Virus record (IMG/VR): IMGVR_UViG_3300042301_002397
Span: 1-43,200 of that record
Origin: a virus
Direction: 5' to 3' (one strand)
DNA length: 43,200 nucleotides
Part shown: positions 13,499 through 21,700 of the stretch, in pieces
Position numbering within the stretch: the stretch's first letter is position 1
Layout: every line of letters begins with the position of its first letter
Notes under the pieces: model-generated
The model's input: only the letters and a program-made list of their open reading frames with translations
The model's database searches: none
Told to the model about the DNA's origin: nothing
Made by a program: the position numbers and the translations under genes

Positions 13499-14959
13499 AT
13501 GAATGACTTTCCGTTTCAATCAATTTTTAGCTCAGAAATCAAAACTCTTCATTCAGAAGAATTTGATATTAATTTGGCTATTGCTAGTTTAGAGAAAATT
13601 GGCGCATTTGTTCCTGATATAGATTCAGCGACAAATATTGATCTTTTGCCAATCGCATTTAACGCGTGTGTCGCCAACAGAGTTAATAGGAATAATGATG
13701 TAATTGACACTAAAACCGCCGTTGAGATTTATAAAAACTTTATAAATAAACCAATTAACATCGAACATAATAGAGAAAAAGTTATTGGCACAATTCTAAA
13801 AGCTGGTTTTAGTGAATTTGGCACAGATCGTCCATTGTCAGAAGAAGAAGTTTCTCAAATGGACGGACCATTTAATATTACTCTTGGCGGCGTATTATGG
13901 AAAGTTGTTAATCCCAGAATTACTAAATTAGTAGAAAATTCTTCAGATCCTTCAAGCGAAGATTATCTATCTATTTCTACTTCTTGGGAATTAGGATTTT
14001 CTAATTATAACCTTATATTACTTGACAATAATGAAAAGAATATAGCTTCTGCGGAAGTTATTTCTGATCCAGATCAAGTCGAAAAATATAAAGGATATTT
14101 AAAAGCTTTCGGCGGTAGCGGAATGACAGATGGCGGTAAAAAAATATATCGCAAAATTATTGACAAAGTTGTTCCTCTTGGAGTTGGTATAACCGAAACT
14201 CCTGCCGCTGATGTCAAAGGAATTCTGACAATTAAGTCTGAACAAGACGTAAAAGTCGGAGCTTCTGAGGCGACAGAACAAAAAGATATTTCACAAAATA
14301 ATAAAAATACTGTAGATAATAATAATAAAGTTATGAAGATTAATAGCATTTCTGATATTACTGACGAAAACCTCAAGCAGGTTTCCGCGTCAGTTATCTC
14401 TGATTTCATTACTGAGGAAATTAAAAAAGCCTCAGATCAATTTGAAGTAGAGAAGAACCAATCACAAGAGGCCGTTAAAGCTTCTATCGAAAAGGCCGAA
14501 TTGTTGTCCAAAGATCTTGAGACATTGAAGGCTGAATATGAAAAAGTAAATCAAGCTTTAGCAGAAATTCAAAAAGAAAATGAAGCTAAAGCAAAGCAAG
14601 AACTCTTTAACCAAAGAATGACTGGTTTCGATGGTGAGTTTGAACTTTCTTCTGAAGAGCGCGAAATCATCGCTGGAGATATCTCCGAAATGAGCGAAGA
14701 CGCTTTTGCTGCTTATAAGAAGAAGATGAATGTACTACTTAAGGGCAAAAAGCCCGCTCCAGTGGTACAAGAGGTAACGGAAAAGGGTCAAGTAATGGCT
14801 TCCGTCAACGCTTCCGAAGTTTTGGATGCAGTTGAAAATGCCATCGATAACGCTGTCATCACTGACAATGCTATTCCCAACTCTAGTCAAGCTTCTGAAA
14901 GTCTTGTTGATAAATACAAGAAGGCTTTTAGCGTAGAAGGATTTGATATCCAACTATAA
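13499..14959 (+). CDS. Prohead protease-scaffold fusion
   Basis: A 486-residue protein with two functions in one chain. Residues 1-240 fit a herpesvirus/T4-type serine prohead protease: IEHNREKVIGTIL with candidate catalytic H90, and YLSISTSWELGF with candidate S158/S160 after a loop. Residues 280-430 are a long Glu/Lys/Ala coiled coil typical of scaffold, ending in a short C-terminal domain. The order before the capsid gene is as expected. From about 14370 onward codon choice changes sharply towards that of the capsid genes. An in-frame ATG at 14333 (residue 279, KVMKINSISD) could start a separate 208-residue scaffold after an AT-rich stretch. Such nested scaffold starts are known in lambda (Nu3). 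Confidence 0.8.
   Translation: MNDFPFQSIFSSEIKTLHSEEFDINLAIASLEKIGAFVPDIDSATNIDLLPIAFNACVANRVNRNNDVIDTKTAVEIYKNFINKPINIEHNREKVIGTILKAGFSEFGTDRPLSEEEVSQMDGPFNITLGGVLWKVVNPRITKLVENSSDPSSEDYLSISTSWELGFSNYNLILLDNNEKNIASAEVISDPDQVEKYKGYLKAFGGSGMTDGGKKIYRKIIDKVVPLGVGITETPAADVKGILTIKSEQDVKVGASEATEQKDISQNNKNTVDNNNKVMKINSISDITDENLKQVSASVISDFITEEIKKASDQFEVEKNQSQEAVKASIEKAELLSKDLETLKAEYEKVNQALAEIQKENEAKAKQELFNQRMTGFDGEFELSSEEREIIAGDISEMSEDAFAAYKKKMNVLLKGKKPAPVVQEVTEKGQVMASVNASEVLDAVENAIDNAVITDNAIPNSSQASESLVDKYKKAFSVEGFDIQL
14333..14959 (+). CDS. Possible nested scaffold protein from internal start
   Basis: Same frame as the protease-scaffold gene, starting at ATG 14333 after an Asn/Lys/Asp linker, giving about 208 residues of coiled coil plus C-terminal domain. 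Support: the linker ends here, the codon-usage change starts within about 40 bases, and scaffolds are needed in far higher amounts than protease. Against: no clear Shine-Dalgarno site, only A/T-rich sequence. Inferred, not shown. Confidence 0.35.
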   Translation: MKINSISDITDENLKQVSASVISDFITEEIKKASDQFEVEKNQSQEAVKASIEKAELLSKDLETLKAEYEKVNQALAEIQKENEAKAKQELFNQRMTGFDGEFELSSEEREIIAGDISEMSEDAFAAYKKKMNVLLKGKKPAPVVQEVTEKGQVMASVNASEVLDAVENAIDNAVITDNAIPNSSQASESLVDKYKKAFSVEGFDIQL

Positions 14960-14990
14960 CAAACAAACAAAATATATATAAGGAAAAAAT

Positions 14991-15563
14991 ATGGCTACAC
15001 TAAGACCATTTAGACAAGTAAGCGAACATGACGTACTCGGCTTGTTCGGATATAGCACCGCAGACCTAACTACTGCTACTATTGCCACTAAAGGCATTGT
15101 AGTCAAGATCGAATCTGGATGGAAGGCGACTGATGAGTTGACTCTTGATTCAGAGATCGGAGCTTCTTTCGGAAACGTCGTTTCTCCAAGATTTAACGTT
15201 CCTGCCACAGTTACCCTTTGTGGACAAACTGATGTCCCAATCGGAATTCTTCTTCAAGACATTAAGAATCTTGATGAAAATGGCGAAGCCCTCAAGTTTA
15301 ATCCTCGTAAAGCTGCCGAACTCGGCGCTGTAATTCCTGGACAAACTGTTCCTATCGCTACAAAGGGAATGTTCCTTTTGAGCGGAATTAATGGAACTCC
15401 TGCTGCCGGTTCAAAGATTCACACCTCTGGTGCTGGTAATCTTTCAATCGGAACTGTAAGTGGAGCCAAGCAAGTCGGCATCTGTTTGGGTGCTGCTGAT
15501 GCAAATGGTTGCACTCTAGCTCTCCTAAACTTCACCTCATTCCTTGAGACATCTGTCGCTTAA
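14991..15563 (+). CDS. Putative capsid decoration protein
   Basis: A 190-residue protein directly before the likely capsid gene, with a good ribosome site (AAGGA, 7 bases before the ATG) and the same optimised codon use (many CTC, GTC, ATC, CGT), signs of high expression. It is mostly beta, rich in Gly, Thr and Ala, with ATKGIVVKIESGW, TDVPIGILLQDI and TKGMFLLSGI. Small beta proteins at this site are usually decoration (cement) proteins, which sit on the capsid lattice. No family could be named, and another abundant head protein is possible. Confidence 0.55.
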   Translation: MATLRPFRQVSEHDVLGLFGYSTADLTTATIATKGIVVKIESGWKATDELTLDSEIGASFGNVVSPRFNVPATVTLCGQTDVPIGILLQDIKNLDENGEALKFNPRKAAELGAVIPGQTVPIATKGMFLLSGINGTPAAGSKIHTSGAGNLSIGTVSGAKQVGICLGAADANGCTLALLNFTSFLETSVA

Positions 15564-15599
15564 TTAACAAGCTAAAAATTAATTTAAGGAATTCAATAT

Positions 15600-16721
15600 A
15601 TGAAAATTAAACTAAAAAATACACCCGAGCAAGTTGAGCTAATCAAGGCTATGGGTTCTCGTAACGCTATTGTTGCTAGAGAGGCTCAAGAAGCTTTCGC
15701 GGCTTTCCTCGGACCTGTCGTTCAACAACTTCTATACAAGGCTGGTACTGCCAGCACTGTTTATACCGATGCTGAGTATGATGAAGATGATAGTCCTTCA
15801 TACCCACTCGATCTATATTACAATGAGAATTCTGGTTATGTAACCGTCTACGCTCAAAATACAGCCGGTGGTCTTCCAACCTCAGAGATATCTGGTGGTG
15901 GAGAAGTTAAGTTCTCAACCTATCGTTTGGACAGCGCTGTTAGCTTCATGAAGCGCTACGCTCGCCGTTCACGTCTAGATATCGTTAGCAAGGCTGTAGA
16001 GCGTATGGCTAACGAAGTTCTAGTTAAGCAAGAGCGTAATGCTTGGGCCGTTCTTTTGAAGGCTCTCGCCACCGCTTCTACTACTCCAAAAGGTAGTTCC
16101 GCTCTAAAGCACGTTATCACAAGCGCTACAACTACATTCGGACTAGCTGACTTGAACGCTCTTATGACCCGCATGAAGCGTATCAATTCTGATTATGATG
16201 GTGGTACTCCTGCTGCTCCGTTCAGCAAGGGTGTAACTGACCTCTATTTGTCTCCTGAAGTTATGCAACGTATTCGCGCTTTCTCCTTCACCCCATTGGT
16301 AACAGGTGCTTCTGCTCCTCAATTGCCTGAAGGTGTTCGTGAAGAAATCTATCGCGCTGCTGGTGCTGGTTCAATCTTTGGAATTAACCTCACTGAACTT
16401 CTTGAACTTGGTGTTAGTAAGAAGTACAATACCTTGTTCGGTACATTCCTCGCTGGTTCAAACAACCTTGGAAATGTCGCTGGAAATGCTGACTTCTCTG
16501 CTTCTGCTGATGAAGTTATCATTGGTATCGACAACAGCAAGGGTGCATTTATCCGTCCTGTCGCTCGTCAAGCTGAGAGCGGCGGCACATTCACTGCTAT
16601 CCCAGACGATCAATTCAACAATAACAGAATTGATAAGACTGGATTCTATGGCTTCATTGAAGAAGGCCGTATGTGCTTGGATGCCCGTGCTATCGTTGGT
16701 ATCTCACTAGTTGATGCCTAA
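15600..16721 (+). CDS. Major capsid protein (probable)
   Basis: A 373-residue protein following protease-scaffold and decoration candidate, the standard place for the capsid protein. It has a strong ribosome site (TAAGGA), the most biased codon use in the window, and a following intrinsic terminator, all fitting the most abundant virion protein. The chain starts with a helical arm (about 1-45) and contains FMKRYARRSRLDIVSKAVERMANEVLVKQERNAWAVLLKAL, like the spine-helix region of HK97-fold proteins, then TDLYLSPEVMQRIRAF and a Gly/Asn-rich loop. It forms the icosahedral shell. The HK97 fold itself is inferred. Confidence 0.8.
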   Translation: MKIKLKNTPEQVELIKAMGSRNAIVAREAQEAFAAFLGPVVQQLLYKAGTASTVYTDAEYDEDDSPSYPLDLYYNENSGYVTVYAQNTAGGLPTSEISGGGEVKFSTYRLDSAVSFMKRYARRSRLDIVSKAVERMANEVLVKQERNAWAVLLKALATASTTPKGSSALKHVITSATTTFGLADLNALMTRMKRINSDYDGGTPAAPFSKGVTDLYLSPEVMQRIRAFSFTPLVTGASAPQLPEGVREEIYRAAGAGSIFGINLTELLELGVSKKYNTLFGTFLAGSNNLGNVAGNADFSASADEVIIGIDNSKGAFIRPVARQAESGGTFTAIPDDQFNNNRIDKTGFYGFIEEGRMCLDARAIVGISLVDA

Positions 16722-16737
16722 TAGTTAGTCTTTTCAT

Positions 16738-16771
16738 AATCGGGGAGGAGAAATCCTTCCCGATTTTTTTT
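16738..16771 (+). terminator. Rho-independent terminator after capsid gene
   Basis: A 12-bp stem (AATCGGGGAGGA / TCCTTCCCGATT, one G-U pair) with a GAAA loop followed by eight T. It lies 17 bases after the capsid stop codon and is a strong classical terminator. Confidence 0.92.
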
Positions 16772-16804
16772 GTTTATAAATATAAAGGTTCTATAATAAG
16801 ATGT

Positions 16805-17152
16805 ATGGCTAAGAAGAAAAAGATAGAAGAATTATCTCAATCTCATGGTATGGAACAAAAATTTACTCCTTCTACATTAGATCAAATTTGGGGAGATGAA
16901 GGTTTAACTAAATATGGAACTTTAGATGAGGATGCATACTCAGATAAGATCAACCAAATGAATAAAACTGATCTTTGGAGTCACGCTTCAAAAATAGGAT
17001 TAGTGCCAATTGATAATACATCACTACTAAAGAAGACTTTAATGTCTGAATTTAGAAAACATGTTAATGGATATAAAAGACCTGTCGAAACGAAAGTTCC
17101 TGATCCAAAGATCTCAAGAGAAGTTTTAAAGATACTATCTGAAGGTCGATAA
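16805..17152 (+). CDS. Small SAP-like head-region protein
   Basis: A 115-residue protein between two strong terminators, so it is its own transcription unit; CTATAATAAG lies about 15 bases before the start. Residues about 55-88 (MNKTDLWSHASKIGLVPIDNTSLLKKTLMSEFRKHV) have the layout of a SAP helix-extended loop-helix: M..DL...A...GL.......L...L...F. SAP motifs bind DNA. The N-terminus is Lys-rich and the C-terminus basic. Similar short proteins follow the capsid gene in other phages, where they may be head-completion or DNA-binding factors. Role unproven. Confidence 0.6.
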   Translation: MAKKKKIEELSQSHGMEQKFTPSTLDQIWGDEGLTKYGTLDEDAYSDKINQMNKTDLWSHASKIGLVPIDNTSLLKKTLMSEFRKHVNGYKRPVETKVPDPKISREVLKILSEGR

Positions 17153-17174
17153 CAAAAATAATAAACAAAAAGCG

Positions 17175-17202
17175 AAAGGCCGTCAGAAATGATGGCCTTT
17201 TT
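17175..17202 (+). terminator. Rho-independent terminator after SAP-like gene
   Basis: An 11-bp stem (AAAGGCCGTCA / TGATGGCCTTT, one G-U pair) with a GAAA loop, running into five T. It lies about 23 bases after the stop at 17152. Confidence 0.9.
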
Positions 17203-17213
17203 CGATATATATA

Positions 17214-17227
17214 GTGTAATTTAATTT
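17214..17227 (+). promoter_or_regulatory. GTGTAA motif, site 4
   Basis: GTGTAATTTAATTT directly before ATG 17228 and only 12 bases after the terminator at 17175-17202. A gene placed right behind a strong terminator needs its own promoter in this small gap, which supports the motif as a promoter. Confidence 0.55.
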
Positions 17228-18691
17228 ATGCCGCAGAGTTTAATAGGTCTTAAGCAGATAAAAGTCGAACAGATTGGAAGTTACGTTACGGGGTTTTTAG
17301 GTGTTGGCGCAACTGGCGCAAATTCTGTATCTATATATAAAGATTTATTTGTTACTGGTAAAGCTAATTTTAGCGGCGATACTAGCTTTGCTAATGATGT
17401 TACTTTTATACAAGAAGCTCTTTTTTATTCTGGCGCGAAATTCTCTGGAAATATAACTGGATATAAAAATTTAATTATTAGTGGCGATTCTTTGGTTTCA
17501 GGAATCTCAACATTTAAAACGGGATACTTTGAAAAGGATTTAACTGTTTCTGGGGTTTTTACTTCCGATGGCGCGGCGACATTTAATGATCCAACTACTT
17601 TTACTGATACTGCTACTTTTAATAGCGCAGTAGTTGTTAATAATACTTTTACCGTAGGAGCTAGTGCTTCTACCTTTAATGGCAACACTAATTTATTAGG
17701 AAATAACGTATTTGGTGTTAGTGCAGGAGGATCTACTAATAATTATTTCGTAGGCGACAATAGATTTTCAGGAACTTCAAATTTTACTGGAACTGTTTAC
17801 GCCGCTGGACAAAGTAATTTCAGCGGAAATGTTAATTTAACTAGCGGAGTTAATTTTACTTCTGGAGCAGTTATTTTTTCTGGATCTAAACAAGATTTCT
17901 TAACTCCTACTAATCTTTCTGGATATACAAAAATTAATAGAACTGGTGAAGCTGAAAATTTCATTGTTAATCAAACTTTAAATCTCGGATCATCAAGTTT
18001 ATTTAATTTCAGTGGTAGCGGTGTATTTTCTAATGATTTATACATTTCTGGATCTAATAATGTTTCAGTTATAAATGGAGCTTATCAGTCTTTTAAAGCG
18101 TCTTCTCATAATGATTTTAATAGCGGCTCTTATGAATTGTTTGATAATAACTCTTATCTAAGAATAAAAACTGGCGCATATATTGATCTTGAAGGAAGTT
18201 TATATGCTAAATCTACTTCAAAAACTTATTATAATTCCGGCTCAAATATTTATTATAATTCTGGATCAGCGGCCAGTGGTATACTTTATTTAAAAAGCGG
18301 AAGTTCAATTGGAATCGGAACAACAATACCTTCTCAAGCTATTGACGTTCAAGGATATAATATAAATGTAAATGGTACTGGATTTTTTAAAGCGATTAGA
18401 ATAAGTGGATATGAACCAGTTACTGAATATACATTTAATGCTAAATCATATTCTTTAAGCGCGGCAGACTCTTATAAAATAATAACTTACAACGCCGTAA
18501 GCGGAACTCCTATAATAAATCCGAATATTAGAGCAACTGGAACTGCTGCGGAAATTACGAACTCAGATTTATACGCAACAATAATTTCTGGAGTTCCTAC
18601 AACCACAAGTGCAACTATAATGTTTTCCGCCCCAATATCAACAAGTGATAGATATTTACTTGATGTAATTATCGCATCTCCAACCTTTTAA
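17228..18691 (+). CDS. Beaded beta-repeat fibre-like protein (paralogue of 8613-9764)
   Basis: A 487-residue protein with the same first 12 residues (MPQSLIGLKQIK) and the same order of repeats as the 383-residue protein at 8613-9764, plus about 100 further residues. It is built of short beta-units with FSG, NSG and SGS, then a GIGTTIPSQAIDVQG unit like those of the giant fibres, and a C-terminal beta domain (about 385-487) ending in TSATIMFSAPISTSDRYLLDVIIASPTF. Probably a trimeric fibre on head, neck or tail. It begins the adhesin block and has its own GTGTAA site. No enzyme motif seen. Confidence 0.65.
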   Translation: MPQSLIGLKQIKVEQIGSYVTGFLGVGATGANSVSIYKDLFVTGKANFSGDTSFANDVTFIQEALFYSGAKFSGNITGYKNLIISGDSLVSGISTFKTGYFEKDLTVSGVFTSDGAATFNDPTTFTDTATFNSAVVVNNTFTVGASASTFNGNTNLLGNNVFGVSAGGSTNNYFVGDNRFSGTSNFTGTVYAAGQSNFSGNVNLTSGVNFTSGAVIFSGSKQDFLTPTNLSGYTKINRTGEAENFIVNQTLNLGSSSLFNFSGSGVFSNDLYISGSNNVSVINGAYQSFKASSHNDFNSGSYELFDNNSYLRIKTGAYIDLEGSLYAKSTSKTYYNSGSNIYYNSGSAASGILYLKSGSSIGIGTTIPSQAIDVQGYNINVNGTGFFKAIRISGYEPVTEYTFNAKSYSLSAADSYKIITYNAVSGTPIINPNIRATGTAAEITNSDLYATIISGVPTTTSATIMFSAPISTSDRYLLDVIIASPTF

Positions 18692-18692
18692 C

Positions 18693-18707
18693 GTGTAATA
18701 TAATAAA
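18693..18707 (+). promoter_or_regulatory. GTGTAA motif, site 5
   Basis: GTGTAATATAATAAA directly before ATG 18708, identical over 15 bases to site 3 at 11628. No Shine-Dalgarno site. Confidence 0.5.
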
Positions 18708-21700
18708 ATGGCACAGGCATTTAGGACTCAAAATTTACGGCTATTAGCTTCTATTCTCGATGCAAACGATAATGAGTTAATTAAATCTCCATCGCTTGTT
18801 ACAAGTGCTGTAAATGAGTTAACAATAAGCAATGCGGCGACTACTGTTTCTCCTTCGATTTCAGCAACTGGAGACGATGCAAATATTAGTTTAAATTTAA
18901 TATCTAAAGGAACTGGTAATATTTTAATAAATGGTAAAGCTATTTCTTTAGCAAATAGTTTTACTACTGCTGGAAATTTTTCTTTATCTTTTACAACTAC
19001 TGGTAATACAAGTTTAACTCTTCCAACTTCTGGTACTTTAGCTACAACTTCTCAGATTCCTACTGTATACGATAACACTTTAACTTTAGCTGGAAGTGGC
19101 GGCGTTTCAGTTAGCGCGACTCCTACTTTTACAGCAAATGCTTCTGCTGATAAAACAATTACGATTACAATAGCAGATGCCGCATTAACTCTTGGTAAAT
19201 TAGCAGATATTGGTGGGTCTACAATTTTAGGCAACAGCTCTCCAAGCTCTGCGGGCGCTCCTGCTGCTTTATCGGTTGCAACTGTAGCTTCAATGTTAAG
19301 CAATCAGACAATGAACATTGTCGGTACTGCTACAAGCGTAACGGACATAGTTTTAGTTGCAAAAGGTGGAACAGGAGTCGCGACAGCAAACGCAAATACG
19401 ATTTTCGTCGGACCATCTAGTGGTTCTGCTGCCGCTCCATCTTTCAGAGCGATGGTCACGGAGGATATTCCTACTGGTATTGTTACTTATGCTAAAATAC
19501 AATACGTCGCTAATACTGCTAGAGTTTTAGGAAGAATATCTAGTTTATCTGGAGAAATTGAAGAATTAACTGGGGCGAACATTGTTACAGTTATAGATAC
19601 AAATGCTGTATCTAGAGCTACAAATCTTGCGGGGGGAATAGCTGGACAAATTCCATATCAATCAGCCGCAAACACAACAGCTTTTAGCGCGGCTGGAACT
19701 GCAAGTCAAGTTTTGCTTTCTGGTGCTGCTGGTGCGCCAACTTGGGCAAGTCAATCTTCATTAAGCGTAGGAAGTGCTACAACTGCTGGTTCAGTTACAA
19801 ATGCGTTGACCATTAGTTCTCCATTAACTGGAACTAGTTATAATGGATCTGCCGCAATTTCTATTGGATTGCCAAACGCATCTGATACTGTTGTTGGTGC
19901 TGTTTCTATTGGCGCTCAAACTTTCGGTGGAAGTAAAACTTTTAAAGATGATGTAATTGTATCTGGTAATTTAACAGTCAATGGCACTACGATTACCATT
20001 AATTCAAGTACTCTATCTGTTGATGATAAAAATATTGAATTGGGCGCGGTAATAGCTATCGCATCTTTATCTTCTACTTCAGATATAACTGCTACTAGTA
20101 ATATAGTTAATGTAGCCAGTACAAGTGGATTGATAGTCGGTCAAGCATTAACTAAAACTACTGGTACAGGAGCTTTTGGAACAAATCCAATTATCGCTAG
20201 TATAGTTAGTTCTACTCAATTTACAGTGTCTCCTGTTCACGTCACAACAGGAAGTATTGTTTTTAGTGTTAGCGGCGCAACAGATATTACCGCCGATACC
20301 GGCGGAATAACTTTAAAAGGAGCTACAGATAAAACTTTCAATTGGCTTAATGCGACTTCATCTTGGACAAGTTCTGAAAATTTAAATATTGTTACTGGTA
20401 AAACTTATAAAATAAATAACGTTGGAGTTTTAGATGCAACTACATTAGGAAGTTCAGTTGTTAATTCAAGTTTAACAAGTGTTGGAACTTTAGTTAATTT
20501 AACAGTTACAAATGCTATAAATGGAAGTGTGACTGGATCTGCTGCAAGTTTATCTACACCACATACTTTTTGGGGACAAACTTTTAATGGAACGCAAGAT
20601 GTCAGTGGAAATTTAACATCTGTTGGAAATATAACTGGTTCAAGTGGATTAACAATAACTGCTGGAGGATCTAATCAAAATGTTGTTTTAACTCCGAGCG
20701 GTACTGGATATACATTATTAAATGGAAATGTTGGTATAGGTACATTAACTCCTGGTACCAAACTTGAAGTAACAGAAAATTTAACTTCTGCTGCTGTTCT
20801 AAGAATAAAAAATTTATCATCTACTGGTTTTTCTGGAACTGAATATTTAGACCCAAGTGGAAACGTTGATTTATATATTGGATTGGAACAAAATGGAGGC
20901 GCTGGTAGATATAACAGTTTAGATGGGGGACATCGTTTTTATGTTTCTTCTACAGAAAGAATGCGTATTGCTAGTGATGGTAATGTTGGTATTGGAACAA
21001 TTGCTCCTGCTGCTAAGTTACATATTAATTCTACAACATCTGGTGCGGCTTTACTTAGAGCAGATGGCACAAATGGAACGTTGTTTAGCGTTGTTGATGA
21101 TCTTAGTGATAGTTTAATGAGTGTAAATAACAGCGCGGGACTTCCCGTGCTTGAAGTATTTGCAGATGATAGAATCGTCGCGGGACAATATGGACAAAAT
21201 GATTTAGTAGTTATAAATAATAAAGTTGGTTTAGGCGCAAATAGCCCAATAAATAAATTAAGTGTAATTGGGTCGGCGAGTATTGGAGATTCAACTTATA
21301 ATGTATCAGCGCCAACTAATGGATTGATTGTTCAAGGTAATGTCGGTATAGGAACAGTAAGTCCTACGAATGGAACATTGCAAGTATACAATGCTTCTGG
21401 TAACACGCTATCTCTACAAAAATCAGGCGGCGCAGCCGCATTAGCAATTGGTTCTGAAACAACCGTTTATGCATTGATTGAATCTATTAATACCGGCGGT
21501 ATAAAATTTTATACTGGTAATGGCTCACAAACAGAAAGATGGAAAATAACTAGTGCTGGAATTTTAGAATCAAATGGCGCGCAAACTATTCGTACTAGCA
21601 TTGATAGTTTAACTTTAGCAACAAATGGAAATAATGGTCACATAGTTTTGTCTCCTCATGGAATTGGTAACGTGGGTATAGGAACGGCAACTCCTGGTGC

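Noticed and set aside
16306-16710. 134-residue overlapping plus-strand frame in the capsid gene
   Set aside because: Leu-rich shadow frame caused by the biased codon use of the capsid gene.
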